From: Vibrio penaeicida
GTDB lineage: Bacteria; Pseudomonadota; Gammaproteobacteria; Enterobacterales; Vibrionaceae
Length of the DNA: 64,000 nucleotides
Assembly: GCF_019977755.1 (NCBI RefSeq)
Contig: NZ_AP025144.1
Span: 2,480,001 to 2,544,000 of the forward strand
Direction: 5' to 3'
A model generated the notes under the pieces. That model saw nothing but the letters and a program-made list of their open reading frames with translations. It was not told the DNA's origin and searched no databases. Below are positions 27,370-39,900 of this stretch, piece after piece; the stretch's first letter is position 1, and the number at the start of each line of letters is the position of its first letter. The translations under genes were made by a program, and so were the position numbers.

Positions 27370-28357
27370 ATTCTTTCATTACCTCATTTATTCTTTGTAA
27401 TATCTTATCAGTATCTTGTGCAGGTAGGGTTGCAGAGACCGGTAGATACCACCAGTTATCCTTTGCAAAAGGCAAACATTTGACAGCATCTTTTTCTGTC
27501 ATAATAAGCGGCTTACCTGCCAATTCAATGGCACTAATCTGTTGTTCTGTCATTGCCTGATGATCAGCAAAACCATGTTCCGCTAAAACATTCAATCCCA
27601 TACTCTTCAAGGTTTCGAAAAAGCGAGGAGGATGACCAATTCCCGCCATTGCCACTGCACATTCGAGTTCAACAGCACTTTTCTGTTCATTCGTTACCAA
27701 GTTGATGGCTTTAGAAGGCTCTAGAATCATTGGAAATTCGTTTGCACGAGCACTGCCACCGTTGGTGATAACAAAGTCCACTTCATCTATCCGTGAAACA
27801 GGCTCACGTAGTGGTCCCATAGGGATAAGCTTCTCATTTCCCATACGCCTAACACCATCGACAACAACAATTTCAATGTCTCTGTTTAATGCGTAGTGCT
27901 GCAAACCATCGTCAGTGACAACAATATCGACCCCTGAATCCAAGAGCGCTTTTACAGCATTGCTTCGGTTCGGATCGACGACAACAGGGGCATTTGTACG
28001 ACGATGAATTAAAAGAGGCTCATCGCCACAATGGTCTGGGCTAGAATCCAGCGTTACCAAAAACGGATAACTTGGCGCTTTAGCTCCATAGCCCCGTGAT
28101 ACCACCCCTGGCTTAAGCCCTTTAGCCTGTAGCATTTCCACAAGCCATACCACGACAGGTGTCTTGCCATTCCCACCCGCGGTAATGTTACCAACGACGA
28201 CGACAGGAATGGGGGCGTGGTAACGTGCTTTTTTTTGGCTCAAGAAATCTTGTTTACGCTTTGTACTGACAAAACCAAACAACAGGCTGAGCGGCCATAA
28301 TATGGGCCAAAGCAAAAAGCTCAGCCAATGTCGCTCAAACCAGATCTTCTCTACCAT
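27350..28357 (-). CDS. lpxK: Tetraacyldisaccharide 4'-kinase
   Basis: This membrane-associated kinase phosphorylates the 4' position of the lipid A disaccharide. It has 335 residues. An N-terminal hydrophobic segment (about 10-25) is followed by a P-loop in [17 protein letters not shown] (about 56-72). [12 protein letters not shown] contains a conserved Asp-Asp-Gly-Leu-Gln-His block. Its ATG overlaps the msbA stop codon by one base (TAATG), showing translational coupling, and its end overlaps ycaR. Confidence 0.96.
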   Translation of the reverse strand: MVEKIWFERHWLSFLLWPILWPLSLLFGFVSTKRKQDFLSQKKARYHAPIPVVVVGNITAGGNGKTPVVVWLVEMLQAKGLKPGVVSRGYGAKAPSYPFLVTLDSSPDHCGDEPLLIHRRTNAPVVVDPNRSNAVKALLDSGVDIVVTDDGLQHYALNRDIEIVVVDGVRRMGNEKLIPMGPLREPVSRIDEVDFVITNGGSARANEFPMILEPSKAINLVTNEQKSAVELECAVAMAGIGHPPRFFETLKSMGLNVLAEHGFADHQAMTEQQISAIELAGKPLIMTEKDAVKCLPFAKDNWWYLPVSATLPAQDTDKILQRINEVMKEYGSSTA

Positions 28358-30111
28358 TAATTTGACTCACTAAATTGAATGTAGTAAAGCGACGCATAAG
28401 CTCCGTCTTCCGACATCAATGCATCGTGCTGACCACGCTCTATCACTTTCCCATCTTCAATAACTAATATCTCATCGGCATTTTCAATGGTAGACAAACG
28501 GTGTGCAATCACCAAGACTGTCTTATCTTTTTGCAACACATCCAACGCAGCTTGAATTGCGCGTTCAGATTCAGTATCCAAAGCAGACGTGGCTTCATCA
28601 AGAATCAAAACTGGAGCATCACGCAGCAATGCACGTGCAATGGCGAGCCTTTGCCTCTGCCCACCAGATAGAGTCGTTCCATTCTCACCGATAACCGTGT
28701 CGTACCCGTTATCTAGTGCCTCGATAAACTCATGCGCATACGCGAGCTTGGCCGCTTCAATGATTTGTTCTTTTGTAAACTTATCTTCCGCAGCATAAGC
28801 AATGTTGTTTGCTACCGTGTCGTTAAACAAGTGAACGTGCTGAGACACGATACCAAAATGGGTGCGAAGATTCTGTAAGTCATAATCTCGTACATCATGT
28901 CCATCTAGAGAAATTGAACCTGAATCTAAATTGTAGAATCGCGTAAATAGGCTCGCTATCGTACTTTTTCCGGAACCTGAGCGGCCAACCAATGCCACTG
29001 TTTTCCCCGACGGTATATTGAAGCTGACATCTTTTAACGCGGGAGTATCTTTTGTTGGATAAGTAAAAGTGGCGTTTCGTACCTCTACATCGCCTTTCAC
29101 CTTTTCTTTAACTAACTTACCTTCATCATTTTCTGTTGGCATATCCATTAAGCTAAACAACGTTTGGCAAGCCGCCATACCGCGCTGGAAGTCGGACATA
29201 ACCGAAGTTAATCCACGAAGAGGTCGAAGCATACTTAACATCGCAGAAAAGACGACTGTAAACGTACCCGCGGTCAACTCTGCGCGAATAGAATCAACAG
29301 AAGCTAGGAACAACACAGTAACTAACGCAGAAGAGCCGATCATTTGTATTACAGGGCTCGAGAGTTGTGAGACCACGACCATCTTCATATTTTGCTGACG
29401 CATCGCATTGCTGACGTGATTGAATCGCTCTTCTTCTACCGGTTGACCACCGCAACTCAATACAACTTTGTGACCGTTCAACATCTGCTCCGAAGAAGAG
29501 GTGAGGTTCCCCATTTCAGTCTGCATATTTTTAGAAATTTTGCGGAATCGACGAGACACAACACCAATAGCGATCGCAACAATTGGTCCCACAACCAACA
29601 GCACTAAAGAGAGCTGCCAGCTGCTCCATACCATCAAACCGATCAGCCCTAACAAGCTTGCAGTTTCGCGGACGATATTGACCAATGCTTGACTCGTTGC
29701 CCCTGCCACTTGCTCCGTATCATAAGTAATGCGAGAAAGTAGTCGACCAGTAGACTCCCTGTCGAAAAAGGAGACTGGCATTTGCATAAAATGATTAAAC
29801 ACCTGCCGGCGAAGCTTCATTACCACATTATTGGAAACCCAGCTCATAAAATACGCTGACACAAACCCACTTCCGCCACGGACGATCATTAACACCAGAA
29901 TGATGATCGGCATTGTGCGTAAAAACTCAGAGTCCGACTGACCAAAGCCTTCGTCTAGTAAAGGCTTAAGTAAAGAAAGCATGTATGTATCGCTGAGCGC
30001 ATTAATCACCAATGCAATAATCGCGATGAAAATACCGGCTTTGTATGAGGAAATATAAGGCCATAAGCGCTTAAAGGTTTGAAAGGTCGATTGATCTATT
30101 TCTTGCGACAT
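28357..30111 (-). CDS. msbA: Lipid A export ABC transporter/permease MsbA
   Basis: This homodimeric inner-membrane flippase moves core-lipid A to the periplasmic leaflet. With the start at [19 protein letters not shown] it has 584 residues, close to the 582 of E. coli. The frame extends 6 codons further to a TTG, but the alignment favours 30111. Six membrane helices lie in the first 310 residues. The ATPase part has [25 protein letters not shown] and [12 protein letters not shown]. It is coupled to lpxK by a one-base overlap. Confidence 0.97.
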   Translation of the reverse strand: MSQEIDQSTFQTFKRLWPYISSYKAGIFIAIIALVINALSDTYMLSLLKPLLDEGFGQSDSEFLRTMPIIILVLMIVRGGSGFVSAYFMSWVSNNVVMKLRRQVFNHFMQMPVSFFDRESTGRLLSRITYDTEQVAGATSQALVNIVRETASLLGLIGLMVWSSWQLSLVLLVVGPIVAIAIGVVSRRFRKISKNMQTEMGNLTSSSEQMLNGHKVVLSCGGQPVEEERFNHVSNAMRQQNMKMVVVSQLSSPVIQMIGSSALVTVLFLASVDSIRAELTAGTFTVVFSAMLSMLRPLRGLTSVMSDFQRGMAACQTLFSLMDMPTENDEGKLVKEKVKGDVEVRNATFTYPTKDTPALKDVSFNIPSGKTVALVGRSGSGKSTIASLFTRFYNLDSGSISLDGHDVRDYDLQNLRTHFGIVSQHVHLFNDTVANNIAYAAEDKFTKEQIIEAAKLAYAHEFIEALDNGYDTVIGENGTTLSGGQRQRLAIARALLRDAPVLILDEATSALDTESERAIQAALDVLQKDKTVLVIAHRLSTIENADEILVIEDGKVIERGQHDALMSEDGAYASLYYIQFSESN

Positions 30112-30139
30112 AAGAAAGGTCATTGTCAAAAAATTCCGC

Positions 30140-32401
30140 TTATTCTACTCCTTTCCTTACTATCTGCCTATACCAGCGAGGGGAATGTTCAGCTCTAGCG
30201 GTTTTAATGTCCCATTTGTCCTTGTAAATCAGGATTGATATTTGTCCTTCTTCCCCCGTATCCATCCATTTTATGCCTTTTGATTCGTACACTTTGCGGA
30301 CTTGCGCCGATGGCAAATTCCATCGATTCCCTTTTGCCAACGAGGCAATTGCAATATCTGGTACAACACGGTCAACAAACAAACTCTTAGACGATGTGCT
30401 TGACCCATGGTGAGGAACGATAAGAATATCTGAAGCTAAGTGTTCGCCCTGTTGAGATAATATAAACTCGCTGATGGCATCAATGTCACCCGTTAATAAT
30501 ATCGATGTTTTGCCATCGCTGACCCTAATAACGCATGAATGAGGGTTATATGCTCGACGCGTTAAGCGAGGAGGCCACATCGCCTCAAAACGCAGTCCCT
30601 GCCAATACCATTGTTCCCCGCGAATACAAGGCTGATAGCCCTCAAGACTTTGGCTTGCTCTACGCCAATTCGGTTGTATTTCCGATTCAACATAACCTTT
30701 CCCACCAGCATGGTCCGCATCTAGATGGCTGAGAACAAAACCATCTAAGTATTTAATTCCTCGATTCTTAAGCACTGGGTGAATCACGCTTTTCGCGTAG
30801 CTCCCTCCTTCCCACCCCATGCCAGTGTCATACAAAATACCTTTACCATTCTTCTCAATAAGAACCGCGAGCCCATGACCCACATCCAACATATCCACAC
30901 GCCATATTGGCTTGGGTTCGTGAGGAAACCGCCATAACATCGTCACAACTAAAAACATCACAGGAATGACAGAGCGAAATTGAAATGACAAAACCAATAA
31001 AGTAACCAAGGCACAAACGAAAAAAGCGTAACGAGAGGAAAGAGATAGCCAACCATATTCTCCCCATTCTAAAGACCAAATAATCGGGCTTAGTGACCAG
31101 TCCGCAACTTGCCAAAACGGATAAGCAAGATTTGGTGAAGCCGCGGTGAACAACAAAGCAAGGCTAATAAAAGGTAATGTCACCAAGCTTACTAACGGTA
31201 AAAAGACAAAGTTGTATATGGGTGAAAGAACGCTGAAGCCTGAAAATACAAAAATCGAAACTGGCGCAAGTGCGATGAGCAACCAAAATTGCATTTCAAG
31301 CAAAACACGGGCTTTTTGCCATTTATTACTTTGTTCTGAACGCCTTAGACCGATAAAGATAAAAATCACTGAAACAGCAGAGAACGAGAGCCAGAAGCTG
31401 GCTGAAAGTACAGCAAACGGATCCAATAATAAAAGAATCGAACAAACAATCAGTAGCAGACGCCAATTGCTAAAATGAGCACCCGCTAGTTTTACGGTTG
31501 TGAGAATAATACACGCGACAAGTGCACGCTGAGTCGGTATAGAGAAACCCGCTAGGCTGGCGTAGATTGAGGCAGCTATTAACCCAGCTACAATCGGTAA
31601 CCACACTCTCACCGAAGGTTGTGGCAGAACAAGTGCAATAACTCGACCAAAAAACCACCCTAGTCCAAATATCAAACCAATATGCAATCCGGAAATCGCC
31701 ATCAAATGAAGAAGACCACTGCTTTGTAGGTACCGCCAATCTGAATCCGTTAAACCTCGTCTGTCTCCAAAACTGAGTGCGAGCAGATATGGTGCACTTT
31801 TGAAATCGTTCACAAGATTAAAAACACGGCTGTGAAGGCTTTGTCTATACTGAGTGGTGTTGTAAAGAAGTGTCGCTTGCTTAACCACCGCTTTCCCATG
31901 CCAACGATTCGCTACGTAATGTTTTTCTTGGTCTCTGCCTGCTTCATTTAACCGACCATAAACCGGTTTGAGAGCGGCGTCTAAGGTTAAAAATTGGCCC
32001 AGCAATGGCAGCTCGCCATCAATAGACCAAATAACTCTAACGGTCGGTCGGAGCAAATATGGAATTTTCCTGCCGTTAAGTTGATGCACCACAAAAGACG
32101 CTTCATATCCATGACTTATTTGTTTAAAAAAGCTGTCAATCTGCCCAGTTATGGTACTATTCTGACCTTCAGAAAAAAGCAAACGTTGCTGGTGTTGAAA
32201 TAGGCTGGAATGGACGACTACCACTATTAAACCGAGTAACATGCCTTTCAGGCAATCAGTATAAGGTCTATTCCAAACGAGCAAGCATAGGATAATTGCA
32301 GGAAAGACCCAGTAAACACTCGGCATTATTGTCCAAAGTGCGGACGAAGCAATCAATGTCGTGAAAGAAGTTAGTGTCCAGTTAGATAAGTGAGTTTTCA
32401 T
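30140..32401 (-). CDS. comEC: DNA internalisation protein ComEC/Rec2
   Basis: This inner-membrane channel carries single-stranded DNA into the cytoplasm during natural transformation. It has 753 residues. Multiple N-terminal helices lead to the Competence domain (about 200-480, with [18 protein letters not shown]). The C-terminal metallo-beta-lactamase-like domain has [31 protein letters not shown] and VPHHGSSTS. Both the membrane core and the metal-binding His/Asp residues are present, so it looks functional. It starts only 5 bases from the divergent DUF2062 gene, so its promoter lies inside that gene's coding region. Confidence 0.95.
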   Translation of the reverse strand: MKTHLSNWTLTSFTTLIASSALWTIMPSVYWVFPAIILCLLVWNRPYTDCLKGMLLGLIVVVVHSSLFQHQQRLLFSEGQNSTITGQIDSFFKQISHGYEASFVVHQLNGRKIPYLLRPTVRVIWSIDGELPLLGQFLTLDAALKPVYGRLNEAGRDQEKHYVANRWHGKAVVKQATLLYNTTQYRQSLHSRVFNLVNDFKSAPYLLALSFGDRRGLTDSDWRYLQSSGLLHLMAISGLHIGLIFGLGWFFGRVIALVLPQPSVRVWLPIVAGLIAASIYASLAGFSIPTQRALVACIILTTVKLAGAHFSNWRLLLIVCSILLLLDPFAVLSASFWLSFSAVSVIFIFIGLRRSEQSNKWQKARVLLEMQFWLLIALAPVSIFVFSGFSVLSPIYNFVFLPLVSLVTLPFISLALLFTAASPNLAYPFWQVADWSLSPIIWSLEWGEYGWLSLSSRYAFFVCALVTLLVLSFQFRSVIPVMFLVVTMLWRFPHEPKPIWRVDMLDVGHGLAVLIEKNGKGILYDTGMGWEGGSYAKSVIHPVLKNRGIKYLDGFVLSHLDADHAGGKGYVESEIQPNWRRASQSLEGYQPCIRGEQWYWQGLRFEAMWPPRLTRRAYNPHSCVIRVSDGKTSILLTGDIDAISEFILSQQGEHLASDILIVPHHGSSTSSKSLFVDRVVPDIAIASLAKGNRWNLPSAQVRKVYESKGIKWMDTGEEGQISILIYKDKWDIKTARAEHSPRWYRQIVRKGVE

Positions 32402-32406
32402 ATCCT

Positions 32407-32922
32407 ATGCCAAAAAAACTAATCCGACGTTTCTTGCCCGATCACGAATTAATCAAACGTCAAAAAGCCCTTAAAATCTTTGGCAACGTTCTATATAACC
32501 CAAACTTGTGGTGCCTAAATCGTCGTTCTGCCGCTGGTGCATTTGCCGTTGGTTTGTTTATGGCATTTGTTCCACTCCCTAGCCAGATGATCATGGCAGC
32601 CGGTCTTGCAATTGCTTGCGGGGTGAACCTGCCACTTTCTGTCGCTCTCGTTTGGGTCAGCAACCCTATTACCATGCCCGTTTTGTTCTACTTCGCGTAT
32701 AAAGTAGGCGCAGTCGTTATGTCTGTTCCACCGCAAACCTTTCACTTTGAGCTGTCTTGGGATTTTATTGTTGCTCAAATGTCGACCATCGGTCCCCCGT
32801 TTATTCTTGGATGCGCCATCTGCGGTGTGGTCAGTGCCATGGCGGGCTACTTTGGCATACGCGGGATTTGGCGTTACTCCGTTGTCCGTAGCTGGCAAAA
32901 ACGCGGAGTGCGTGTACGTTAG
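32407..32922 (+). CDS. DUF2062 membrane protein
   Basis: This 171-residue protein has a basic start (MPKKLIRRFLPDHELIKRQ), three or four hydrophobic helices and the motif FVPLPSQMIMAAGLAIACGVNLPLS characteristic of DUF2062. It has no known function. It is divergent from comEC with only 5 bases between start codons, so its promoter must sit within the start of comEC. No clear ribosome site was seen. Confidence 0.85.
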   Translation: MPKKLIRRFLPDHELIKRQKALKIFGNVLYNPNLWCLNRRSAAGAFAVGLFMAFVPLPSQMIMAAGLAIACGVNLPLSVALVWVSNPITMPVLFYFAYKVGAVVMSVPPQTFHFELSWDFIVAQMSTIGPPFILGCAICGVVSAMAGYFGIRGIWRYSVVRSWQKRGVRVR

Positions 32923-33026
32923 AAGATTTTTCTAACAATAAGTAACTGGAAGTCTAACGCTCCGAGCCGATATACAGCTAAATGTAATCACGCTGTTTCT
33001 CACAATTAGATTTAGTTACTACCATC

Positions 33027-33054
33027 AAAAAAGGGCTCACATTGAGCCCTTTTA
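33027..33054. terminator. Bidirectional terminator
   Basis: AAAAGGGCTCA (33029-33039) pairs with TGAGCCCTTTT (33043-33053) with a 3-base loop. It separates the plus-strand DUF2062 gene from the minus-strand lol operon and can serve both. Confidence 0.9.
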
Positions 33055-33082
33055 AGTTCGTCACTTTCCAATTCAAATCGGG

Positions 33083-34324
33083 TTATTTACCACTCAGCAC
33101 TTTCGCGGGGTTAGTCTGACTGGCTCTAGATGCAGGATAAAGCGTAGCGAATAGACTTAAGATAACTGCGGTGCCAGAAACCAGCGCTACGTCTTGCCAA
33201 ATAATCTCGGAGGGTAAGAAGTCGATAAAATAGATATCTCCCGACAAAAATTGATGGCCAACGAGACTTTCAAGCCCTTTAATTAAAACGGTCAAATTAC
33301 TCGAAACGAGCACCCCTAAAGCACTGCCAGCAAGACTTCCCGTTATTCCAGAAAACACTCCTTGCCAAACAAAAGTACGACGAATAAGCCCATCCGTCGC
33401 ACCCATCGTTTTTAGAATAGCAATTTCTGAAAGCCTGTCTTTTACCGCCATCATCAAAGTAGACACGATGTTGAAACAAGCAACGCTGATCACCAATACC
33501 ATTACTAGGTACATGATGGTTCTAACCAGTTGTATATCTCGGTACAAGAAGCCAAACTTTTGCTGCCAGCTTTTTAGGTACACCTTTACTTGCAGCGTGT
33601 TACCCGCTTCTCGCACAATCATTTGAGCATTAAGGACATCGGTCGTTTTAATGGAAACACCCGTAACACCTTCAGTAATATCAGAGTATTTCTGTGCATC
33701 TTCTAAAGGCAGCAATACCAGCCCATGATCGATTTGCCCCCCTAAGGACAGAAGCCCAACGATTTTCAAGCGGACACGCTTTGGAGAGCGCACTTTCAGC
33801 GAATTACTCGTTTGAGGAATCAACAAAGTAATGCTCTCACCCAGCGTTACTCCAAGATGGTCGGCAATCCCCTTTCCTAATATCACTTGATTACTGCCGG
33901 AGCGAAAATTCTGCCACGCTTCCTCCCCAATGTAGTCAGATAGATTCGACACTCGTGATTCCAATTGAGGGTCGACGCCTCTTATCTCCACTGCCTTTAG
34001 TGTTTGCCCTTTCTCCGCTAAACCAGTTAGTCGAATATAGGGGGCAGCCGCGATCACTTTTTCATGCTCTTCTGCTGTTCTCGCGACAGTTTGCCAATCT
34101 GAAATAGGGGCATTAAACCCTTCAAACTCACCATGAGGAATAACCGCAAGCACACGGTTTTCAAGTTCGCGTTCAAAACCGTTCATCGCAGATAAACCGA
34201 TAAGTACAACAGCCACACCGACAGCAATACCAATCGTAGAAGACAAAGAGATAAACGAAACTAATTTGTTCCGTTGTTTAGCACGGCTAAAGCGGCTTCC
34301 AATAAGTAAGGAAAGAGAAAACAT
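33083..34324 (-). CDS. lolE: Lipoprotein-releasing ABC transporter permease LolE
   Basis: This is one of the two permeases of the LolCDE complex that extracts outer-membrane lipoproteins from the inner membrane and gives them to LolA. It has 413 residues, four membrane helices (one N-terminal, three C-terminal) and a large periplasmic domain. GIAVGVAVVLIGLSAMNGFERELENRVLAVIPHGE is more like LolE than LolC. It starts 12 bases after lolD and ends the operon before a terminator. Confidence 0.93.
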   Translation of the reverse strand: MFSLSLLIGSRFSRAKQRNKLVSFISLSSTIGIAVGVAVVLIGLSAMNGFERELENRVLAVIPHGEFEGFNAPISDWQTVARTAEEHEKVIAAAPYIRLTGLAEKGQTLKAVEIRGVDPQLESRVSNLSDYIGEEAWQNFRSGSNQVILGKGIADHLGVTLGESITLLIPQTSNSLKVRSPKRVRLKIVGLLSLGGQIDHGLVLLPLEDAQKYSDITEGVTGVSIKTTDVLNAQMIVREAGNTLQVKVYLKSWQQKFGFLYRDIQLVRTIMYLVMVLVISVACFNIVSTLMMAVKDRLSEIAILKTMGATDGLIRRTFVWQGVFSGITGSLAGSALGVLVSSNLTVLIKGLESLVGHQFLSGDIYFIDFLPSEIIWQDVALVSGTAVILSLFATLYPASRASQTNPAKVLSGK

Positions 34325-34336
34325 CTGGTCAGCCTC

Positions 34337-35035
34337 TTAGTGCGCGACGCGCATTTCATTTTCGTGAACCAGTAGCCCATCTTGCATGTGCAGCTTTCGG
34401 TCCATCTTGTCAGCAAGTTCATTGTCATGGGTAACAACAAGAAATGCCGTACCAGACTCTCGATTTAATTCACGCATAAGGTCATAAATAGCCAAAGCCG
34501 TAGTATGGTCTAGGTTACCAGTTGGTTCATCGGCAAGTACCAGTGCAGGCTCATTCACTAAAGCTCTGGCGATAGCCACTCTTTGCCGTTCGCCACCAGA
34601 AAGTTCCGCAGGTCGGTGCGCCAACCTATGTGCTAACCCTACTTTAGTGAGCAAGCTCTCTGCTTTTGATTTCGCCTGCTTTGGAGATGAACCGCCAATC
34701 ATAAGAGGCATAGCGACGTTTTCAACTGCGGTAAAATCAGCTAGAAGGTGATGAAATTGATACACAAAACCAATGTGTTGATTACGCAGCTTCGCTTGCT
34801 GATTGCCCGATAACTTCTTTAGGCTTTGCTCTTGAAACGAGACTTCTCCCTCAGAAGCATCATCTAGCGCTCCCAAAACATGCAATAAAGTGCTTTTTCC
34901 AGACCCCGAAGAACCTACAATAGAGACCAGCTCTCCTGCGTCCAATGCAAAGCTCACCCCTTTCAGAACTTCGGTTTCCACACTCCCTTCGCGATAGGTT
35001 TTACAGACAGAATCACAAAGAAGTAATTTACTCAT
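34337..35035 (-). CDS. lolD: Lipoprotein-releasing ABC transporter ATPase LolD
   Basis: This is the ATPase of the LolCDE lipoprotein-sorting machine. The conserved start [17 protein letters not shown] at 35035 gives 232 residues; a longer frame reaches 35098 inside lolC but is not needed. [18 protein letters not shown] (Walker A), [15 protein letters not shown] (signature) and [12 protein letters not shown] (Walker B) are intact. Its start codon overlaps the lolC stop by 8 bases (ATGAGTAA), which couples translation. Confidence 0.95.
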   Translation of the reverse strand: MSKLLLCDSVCKTYREGSVETEVLKGVSFALDAGELVSIVGSSGSGKSTLLHVLGALDDASEGEVSFQEQSLKKLSGNQQAKLRNQHIGFVYQFHHLLADFTAVENVAMPLMIGGSSPKQAKSKAESLLTKVGLAHRLAHRPAELSGGERQRVAIARALVNEPALVLADEPTGNLDHTTALAIYDLMRELNRESGTAFLVVTHDNELADKMDRKLHMQDGLLVHENEMRVAH

Positions 35036-36236
35036 AACGAAGTGCCTCAGCAGGTTTGACGGACGAAGCCCGATAAGAAGGATACAACGTGGCAACAATA
35101 CTCAATGCCACTGCAAGTATGATGATGGTGAAAACTTGCGAATAATTGATAAGAACGGGCAGTTCACCACCGACGGCAAACAAGCTCAAATTAAACGTTT
35201 CTAATACACCGTTTATGTTTGTCGCAAGCGCTATACCTAACAAGCCCCCCACCAAAGAGCCAATAATTCCGCTACTCGCCCCCTGAACAATAAAGACAGT
35301 CATTACCTGAAAATTGGATAAACCCTGCGTTTTTAGAATGGCGACTTCAGCTTGCTTCTCCATTACCACCATAATCAACGCAGAAATAATATTAAATGCC
35401 GCAACAGCAACAATAAGCCCTAGCATCAGACCCATCATATTTTTTTCCATCTTAACGGCTTGGAATAGCTCACCTCTTTGCTCGCGCCAATCGCTCCATT
35501 TCCACCCACTAGGTAATGAGAGCGAGGCATATTCAGACACGATGAACGGATCATCAAAACTCAGTCTCCAACCCGTAATCGTGTCGGAAGAATATCGAAG
35601 CAGGCGACCGGCATCATTAATATTCGCAACCATCAACTGTGCATCCACATCGGATCCCGTATTAAATACGCCGGCCACAGTAAAATTTCTTTGGCTAGGA
35701 ATTCGTCCTAAAGGAGTGAATCGGCTCGCACCTGTCACCATGATCCTCACTTTATCGCCAACCCTCGATTTTAATTGACGAGCCAAGGTATGCCCCAAAA
35801 ATACTCGGTATTCCCCCTGCTCCAGCTGCTCTAGTTTTCCACCAAGCAAATGTTTTCCTATGGGATCATTTAACGCAGGGTCAATGCCTAACAGCATACC
35901 AGCACTTAACTGAACTGGGCTTTGTATAACCGCTTCAGACCGAACAATTGGGGAAGGTTTGGAAGATAATGAATACTGAGACAGAAATTCTGGTGGTGCA
36001 TCAGTTTTTTCCGCTTTTCCGGAATCCTGACTAATAACTGCATGAGGTAATACCCCCAAGATTCGTCCTTTCAATTGCCCTTCAAATCCATTCATTACGG
36101 ATGTGACCGTAATTAGCGCCAGAACACCAATCGTTATGCCAGCTGTCGACATAAAAGAAACAAAGCGACTGAAGCGATCTCCTGACCTTCCGCGCAAATA
36201 ACGCAACCCGATGTAAATTGAAATGGGATGGAACAT
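35028..36236 (-). CDS. lolC: Lipoprotein-releasing ABC transporter permease LolC
   Basis: The partner permease of LolE that docks the chaperone LolA. Starting at [20 protein letters not shown] it has 402 residues. Frames extending to 36287 add 17 codons with no ribosome site; an AAGG 10 bases before 36236 supports the shorter start. It has the four-helix layout with [22 protein letters not shown] in the first helix and a large periplasmic region. It opens the lolC-lolD-lolE operon. Confidence 0.94.
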   Translation of the reverse strand: MFHPISIYIGLRYLRGRSGDRFSRFVSFMSTAGITIGVLALITVTSVMNGFEGQLKGRILGVLPHAVISQDSGKAEKTDAPPEFLSQYSLSSKPSPIVRSEAVIQSPVQLSAGMLLGIDPALNDPIGKHLLGGKLEQLEQGEYRVFLGHTLARQLKSRVGDKVRIMVTGASRFTPLGRIPSQRNFTVAGVFNTGSDVDAQLMVANINDAGRLLRYSSDTITGWRLSFDDPFIVSEYASLSLPSGWKWSDWREQRGELFQAVKMEKNMMGLMLGLIVAVAAFNIISALIMVVMEKQAEVAILKTQGLSNFQVMTVFIVQGASSGIIGSLVGGLLGIALATNINGVLETFNLSLFAVGGELPVLINYSQVFTIIILAVALSIVATLYPSYRASSVKPAEALRYE

Positions 36237-36413
36237 ATTAAGGGAACCTTGATAAATCTCTGGTCGGTAATGTAACGAGAAAGACACTGATTTAGTAGTC
36301 TTTACTGAGATTTGCAGAATTAAATTGACGAAAAAACGACATATACGAGGGGTTTTCTTGATTCATACGCCTACATGACGATAATCAAAAGGTTAACAGA
36401 AAGGAATTGCCGT

Positions 36414-36983
36414 ATGAGCCAGCAAGAGTATTTTACCGTCCAACATGGACTATCAGTCAACATTGAACCGCTAGAATCCGAGTTCATTTTACCGGATTTA
36501 GAGCAGTTTGTTACTGAGATCCCGGCACCTTTCTTGGTCGCAAGCGAATTCAGTTCCCTCGACACCGTAACGGAGAAAGCCATTGGAGAACTCCGCAGTA
36601 GCGACCTATCTCATGTCGTTCAATTGCTGGAAACTCAGAACAGCAAGCTGAATTTATTACTCACCTATATGCTTTCTCAACAAAATGACCCTGCATTCAG
36701 CCATACCACGACTTCTTTTGGCGCTAGCCAGTTCACGTACTTCTCTAAAAATGCATTACCGTTAGGGCGACAGGTACGAACCAAAATTTTTCTGGAATTT
36801 CCAGCAGCAGCCATTTACTGTTACGGCGAAGTCGTGGAGTGTGAAGAGAATGAGCAATCCCATAAAATCACGATATCATTCTCTCTCTTGCGTGAAGAAG
36901 ATCAGGATTTGCTGATCAAAGCCGCACTTCATCAACAACAAAAACTACTAAGACAACGTTCACTGGAACGTGACCGAAAATAA
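36414..36983 (+). CDS. PilZ-domain-like protein, PlzB type
   Basis: This 189-residue soluble protein precedes mfd by 5 bases. An AAGGA ribosome site lies 8 bases before the ATG at 36414; the frame runs 13 codons further upstream but without a site. The C-terminal half (about 90-185) has the strand pattern of PilZ domains, but the c-di-GMP-binding RxxxR and D/NxSxxG motifs are not evident. In Vibrio cholerae the gene just before mfd is the PilZ-family protein plzB, which fits. Ligand binding is doubtful from the missing motif; it may act as a degenerate adaptor. Confidence 0.65.
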   Translation: MSQQEYFTVQHGLSVNIEPLESEFILPDLEQFVTEIPAPFLVASEFSSLDTVTEKAIGELRSSDLSHVVQLLETQNSKLNLLLTYMLSQQNDPAFSHTTTSFGASQFTYFSKNALPLGRQVRTKIFLEFPAAAIYCYGEVVECEENEQSHKITISFSLLREEDQDLLIKAALHQQQKLLRQRSLERDRK

Positions 36984-36988
36984 ACGTT

Positions 36989-39900
36989 ATGCCTAATTCA
37001 AATCTTCTTTCTCTGGCGTTACCAAGTAACGCGGGAGATAAAAAGCACGTCGGTAACCTTAAAGGTTCGGCACTATCGATCGCGATCGCACAGCTTGCAG
37101 AGCAACATCAAGGGCACCTGTTACTTGTTGTCCCAGACCCTCAATTAGCGCTCAAGCTTTCCGCTGAGGTCGAACAATTTTCACAGCGAGATGTCCACCT
37201 GTTTCCCGATTGGGAGACATTGCCTTATGATAATTTTTCACCACATCAGGACATCATTTCTGACAGAATCGCGCACCTTTATCAAATGCCAAGTCAAGGC
37301 GATGGCATCACTGTCATCCCCGTAAGTACCCTGCTCCAACGTCAGTCTCCTCGTAGTTTCTTACTTCAACACACATTGATGGTGAAGAGTGGAGATAATT
37401 ATTCTCTGGATGCATTGCGGCTTCAGTTGGAGAAATCTGGTTATAGACATGTGGACCAAGTGTTTGGGCCGGGTGAATACGCAAGCCGTGGCTCAATCAT
37501 CGATTTGTACCCAACCGGGGCAAGTGACCCTTATCGAATTGATTTTTTCGATGACGAAATAGACAGTATTCGTACATTCGATCCTGAAAATCAACGTTCG
37601 ATCGACGACATTCAAGAGATTCGACTACTACCTGCTCACGAATTCCCTACCACCGAGCAAGCCATTGAAGACTTTCGTGGGCGTTGGCGCCAGAAATTTG
37701 AGGCACGCCGAGAACCCGAATCCATTTACATGCAAATCAGCAAAGGGACATGGCCAGCAGGTATTGAATATTGGCAGCCGCTGTTCTTTGAAGAAACAGA
37801 GACGCTGTTCGACTACCTTCCTGACAATACGCTACTTGTTACCGTCGGTGACTTAGACAGCGCAGTGGACACATTTCTAACGGATGTGGATTACCGATTT
37901 GATCAACGTAAAGTCGATCCACTTCGTCCTTTGCTTGAGCCTGAAGCTCTGTGGCTTAAAAAAGATGAATTGTACACTCGCTTCAAGTCATTGCCTCAAT
38001 CACTGCTTAGTATCGAAGCCATTTCAGAAAAAGCAGGTCGTTCAAACGAAAATATATGTGCCCTACCTGAGTTGCACGTTCAGCACCAACACAAAGAACC
38101 TATGGCATTGCTTCGCCAGTTCATTGAACAATTCAGCGGTCAAGTTGTGTTTTCGGTTGAATCCGAAGGTAGACGCGAAGCTTTGTTAGAACTGCTGCAA
38201 CGAATCAAGCTAAAACCCGTCGAGCATAATCATCTTACTCATGCCATCGAGTCTAAAGACAAAACCACATTGATTCTCGGTGCTGCCGAACATGGTTTCA
38301 TCCATGAATCCGCCAATCTCGCGATAATTTGCGAAAGTGATTTACTCGGCGATCGAGTCATTCAAAGGCGTAAAAAAGATCGCAAAGCGGTCAATTCCGA
38401 TACCGTTATCCGCCATTTAGCAGAGCTGAAACCGGGTCAGCCCGTCGTTCATTTGGATCACGGTATTGGTCGCTATACTGGGCTTCAAACCCTTGAAGCG
38501 GGTGGTATGCAAACGGAATACGTCACACTCGAATATCAAAACGGTGCAAAGCTTTACGTTCCGGTATCTTCACTCAACCTAATCAGCCGATATTCAGGTG
38601 GTGCAGAAGACAGTGCACCTCTGCATAAGCTTGGTGGAGAAGCGTGGGCAAAAGCGCGAAGAAAAGCAGCGGAAAAAGTTCGTGATGTCGCTGCTGAACT
38701 ATTGGATGTATACGCCAAGCGTGAGCTCAAACCTGGCTTCAAATTCAAGCTAGATAGAGAGCAATACGCTACCTTCAAAGCAAGTTTTCCTTTTGAAGAA
38801 ACCGATGACCAAGCAATGGCTATTAACGCCGTACTGTCTGATATGTGCCAAGCGAAAGCGATGGACAGATTGGTCTGTGGCGACGTAGGTTTCGGAAAAA
38901 CGGAAGTAGCGATGCGTGCAGCGTTTGTCTCTACCGACAACAGTAAGCAAGTCGCAGTGCTCGTTCCGACAACATTGCTGGCTCAACAGCACTTTGAAAA
39001 TTTCCGAGACCGCTTTGCTAATCTCCCAATTCGCGTGGAAGTGCTGTCTCGCTTCAAATCAGCGAAAGAACAAAAGCAAATACTTACCGATGTCGAAGAA
39101 GGCAAAGTCGATATCATTATTGGCACTCACAAACTCCTACAAAACGACATCAAGTTCCGAGACTTAGGCTTGCTCGTTGTTGATGAAGAGCATCGCTTTG
39201 GTGTGCGCCAAAAGGAAAAAGTAAAAGCCATGCGTGCCGATGTGGATATATTAACGCTTACCGCAACGCCTATTCCTAGAACACTGAATATGGCAATGAG
39301 TGGTATGCGTGATCTTTCTATCATTGCAACCCCACCCGCGCGCAGACTGGCGATTAAAACGTTTGTTCGCGAGCGAGAAGATAGCGTGACGCGAGAAGCG
39401 GTACTGCGTGAAATCATGCGTGGTGGACAGGTTTACTTCCTGCACAATCAGGTTGAAACCATCGATAAAGTTGCGGCTGATCTTGAAAAATTGATTCCAG
39501 AGGCTCGAATTACCGTCGCTCATGGTCAAATGAGAGAAAGAGAGCTGGAACGTATCATGAATGATTTCTATCATCAGCGTTTCAACCTTCTCGTCTGTAC
39601 GACCATCATCGAAACGGGTATCGATGTACCAACGGCAAACACCATAATCATGGATAGAGCAGACAATCTTGGTTTGGCACAGTTGCACCAATTAAGAGGA
39701 CGCGTTGGTCGTTCACACCATCAAGCCTACGCCTATTTGCTCACACCACATCCAAAAGCCATGACAAAGGATGCCATTAAACGGTTAGACGCAATCGCAT
39801 CACTTGAAGACTTAGGTGCTGGCTTTACTCTCGCCACGCACGACTTAGAGATTCGTGGTGCTGGTGAACTATTGGGTGATGATCAGAGTGGTCAGATTCA

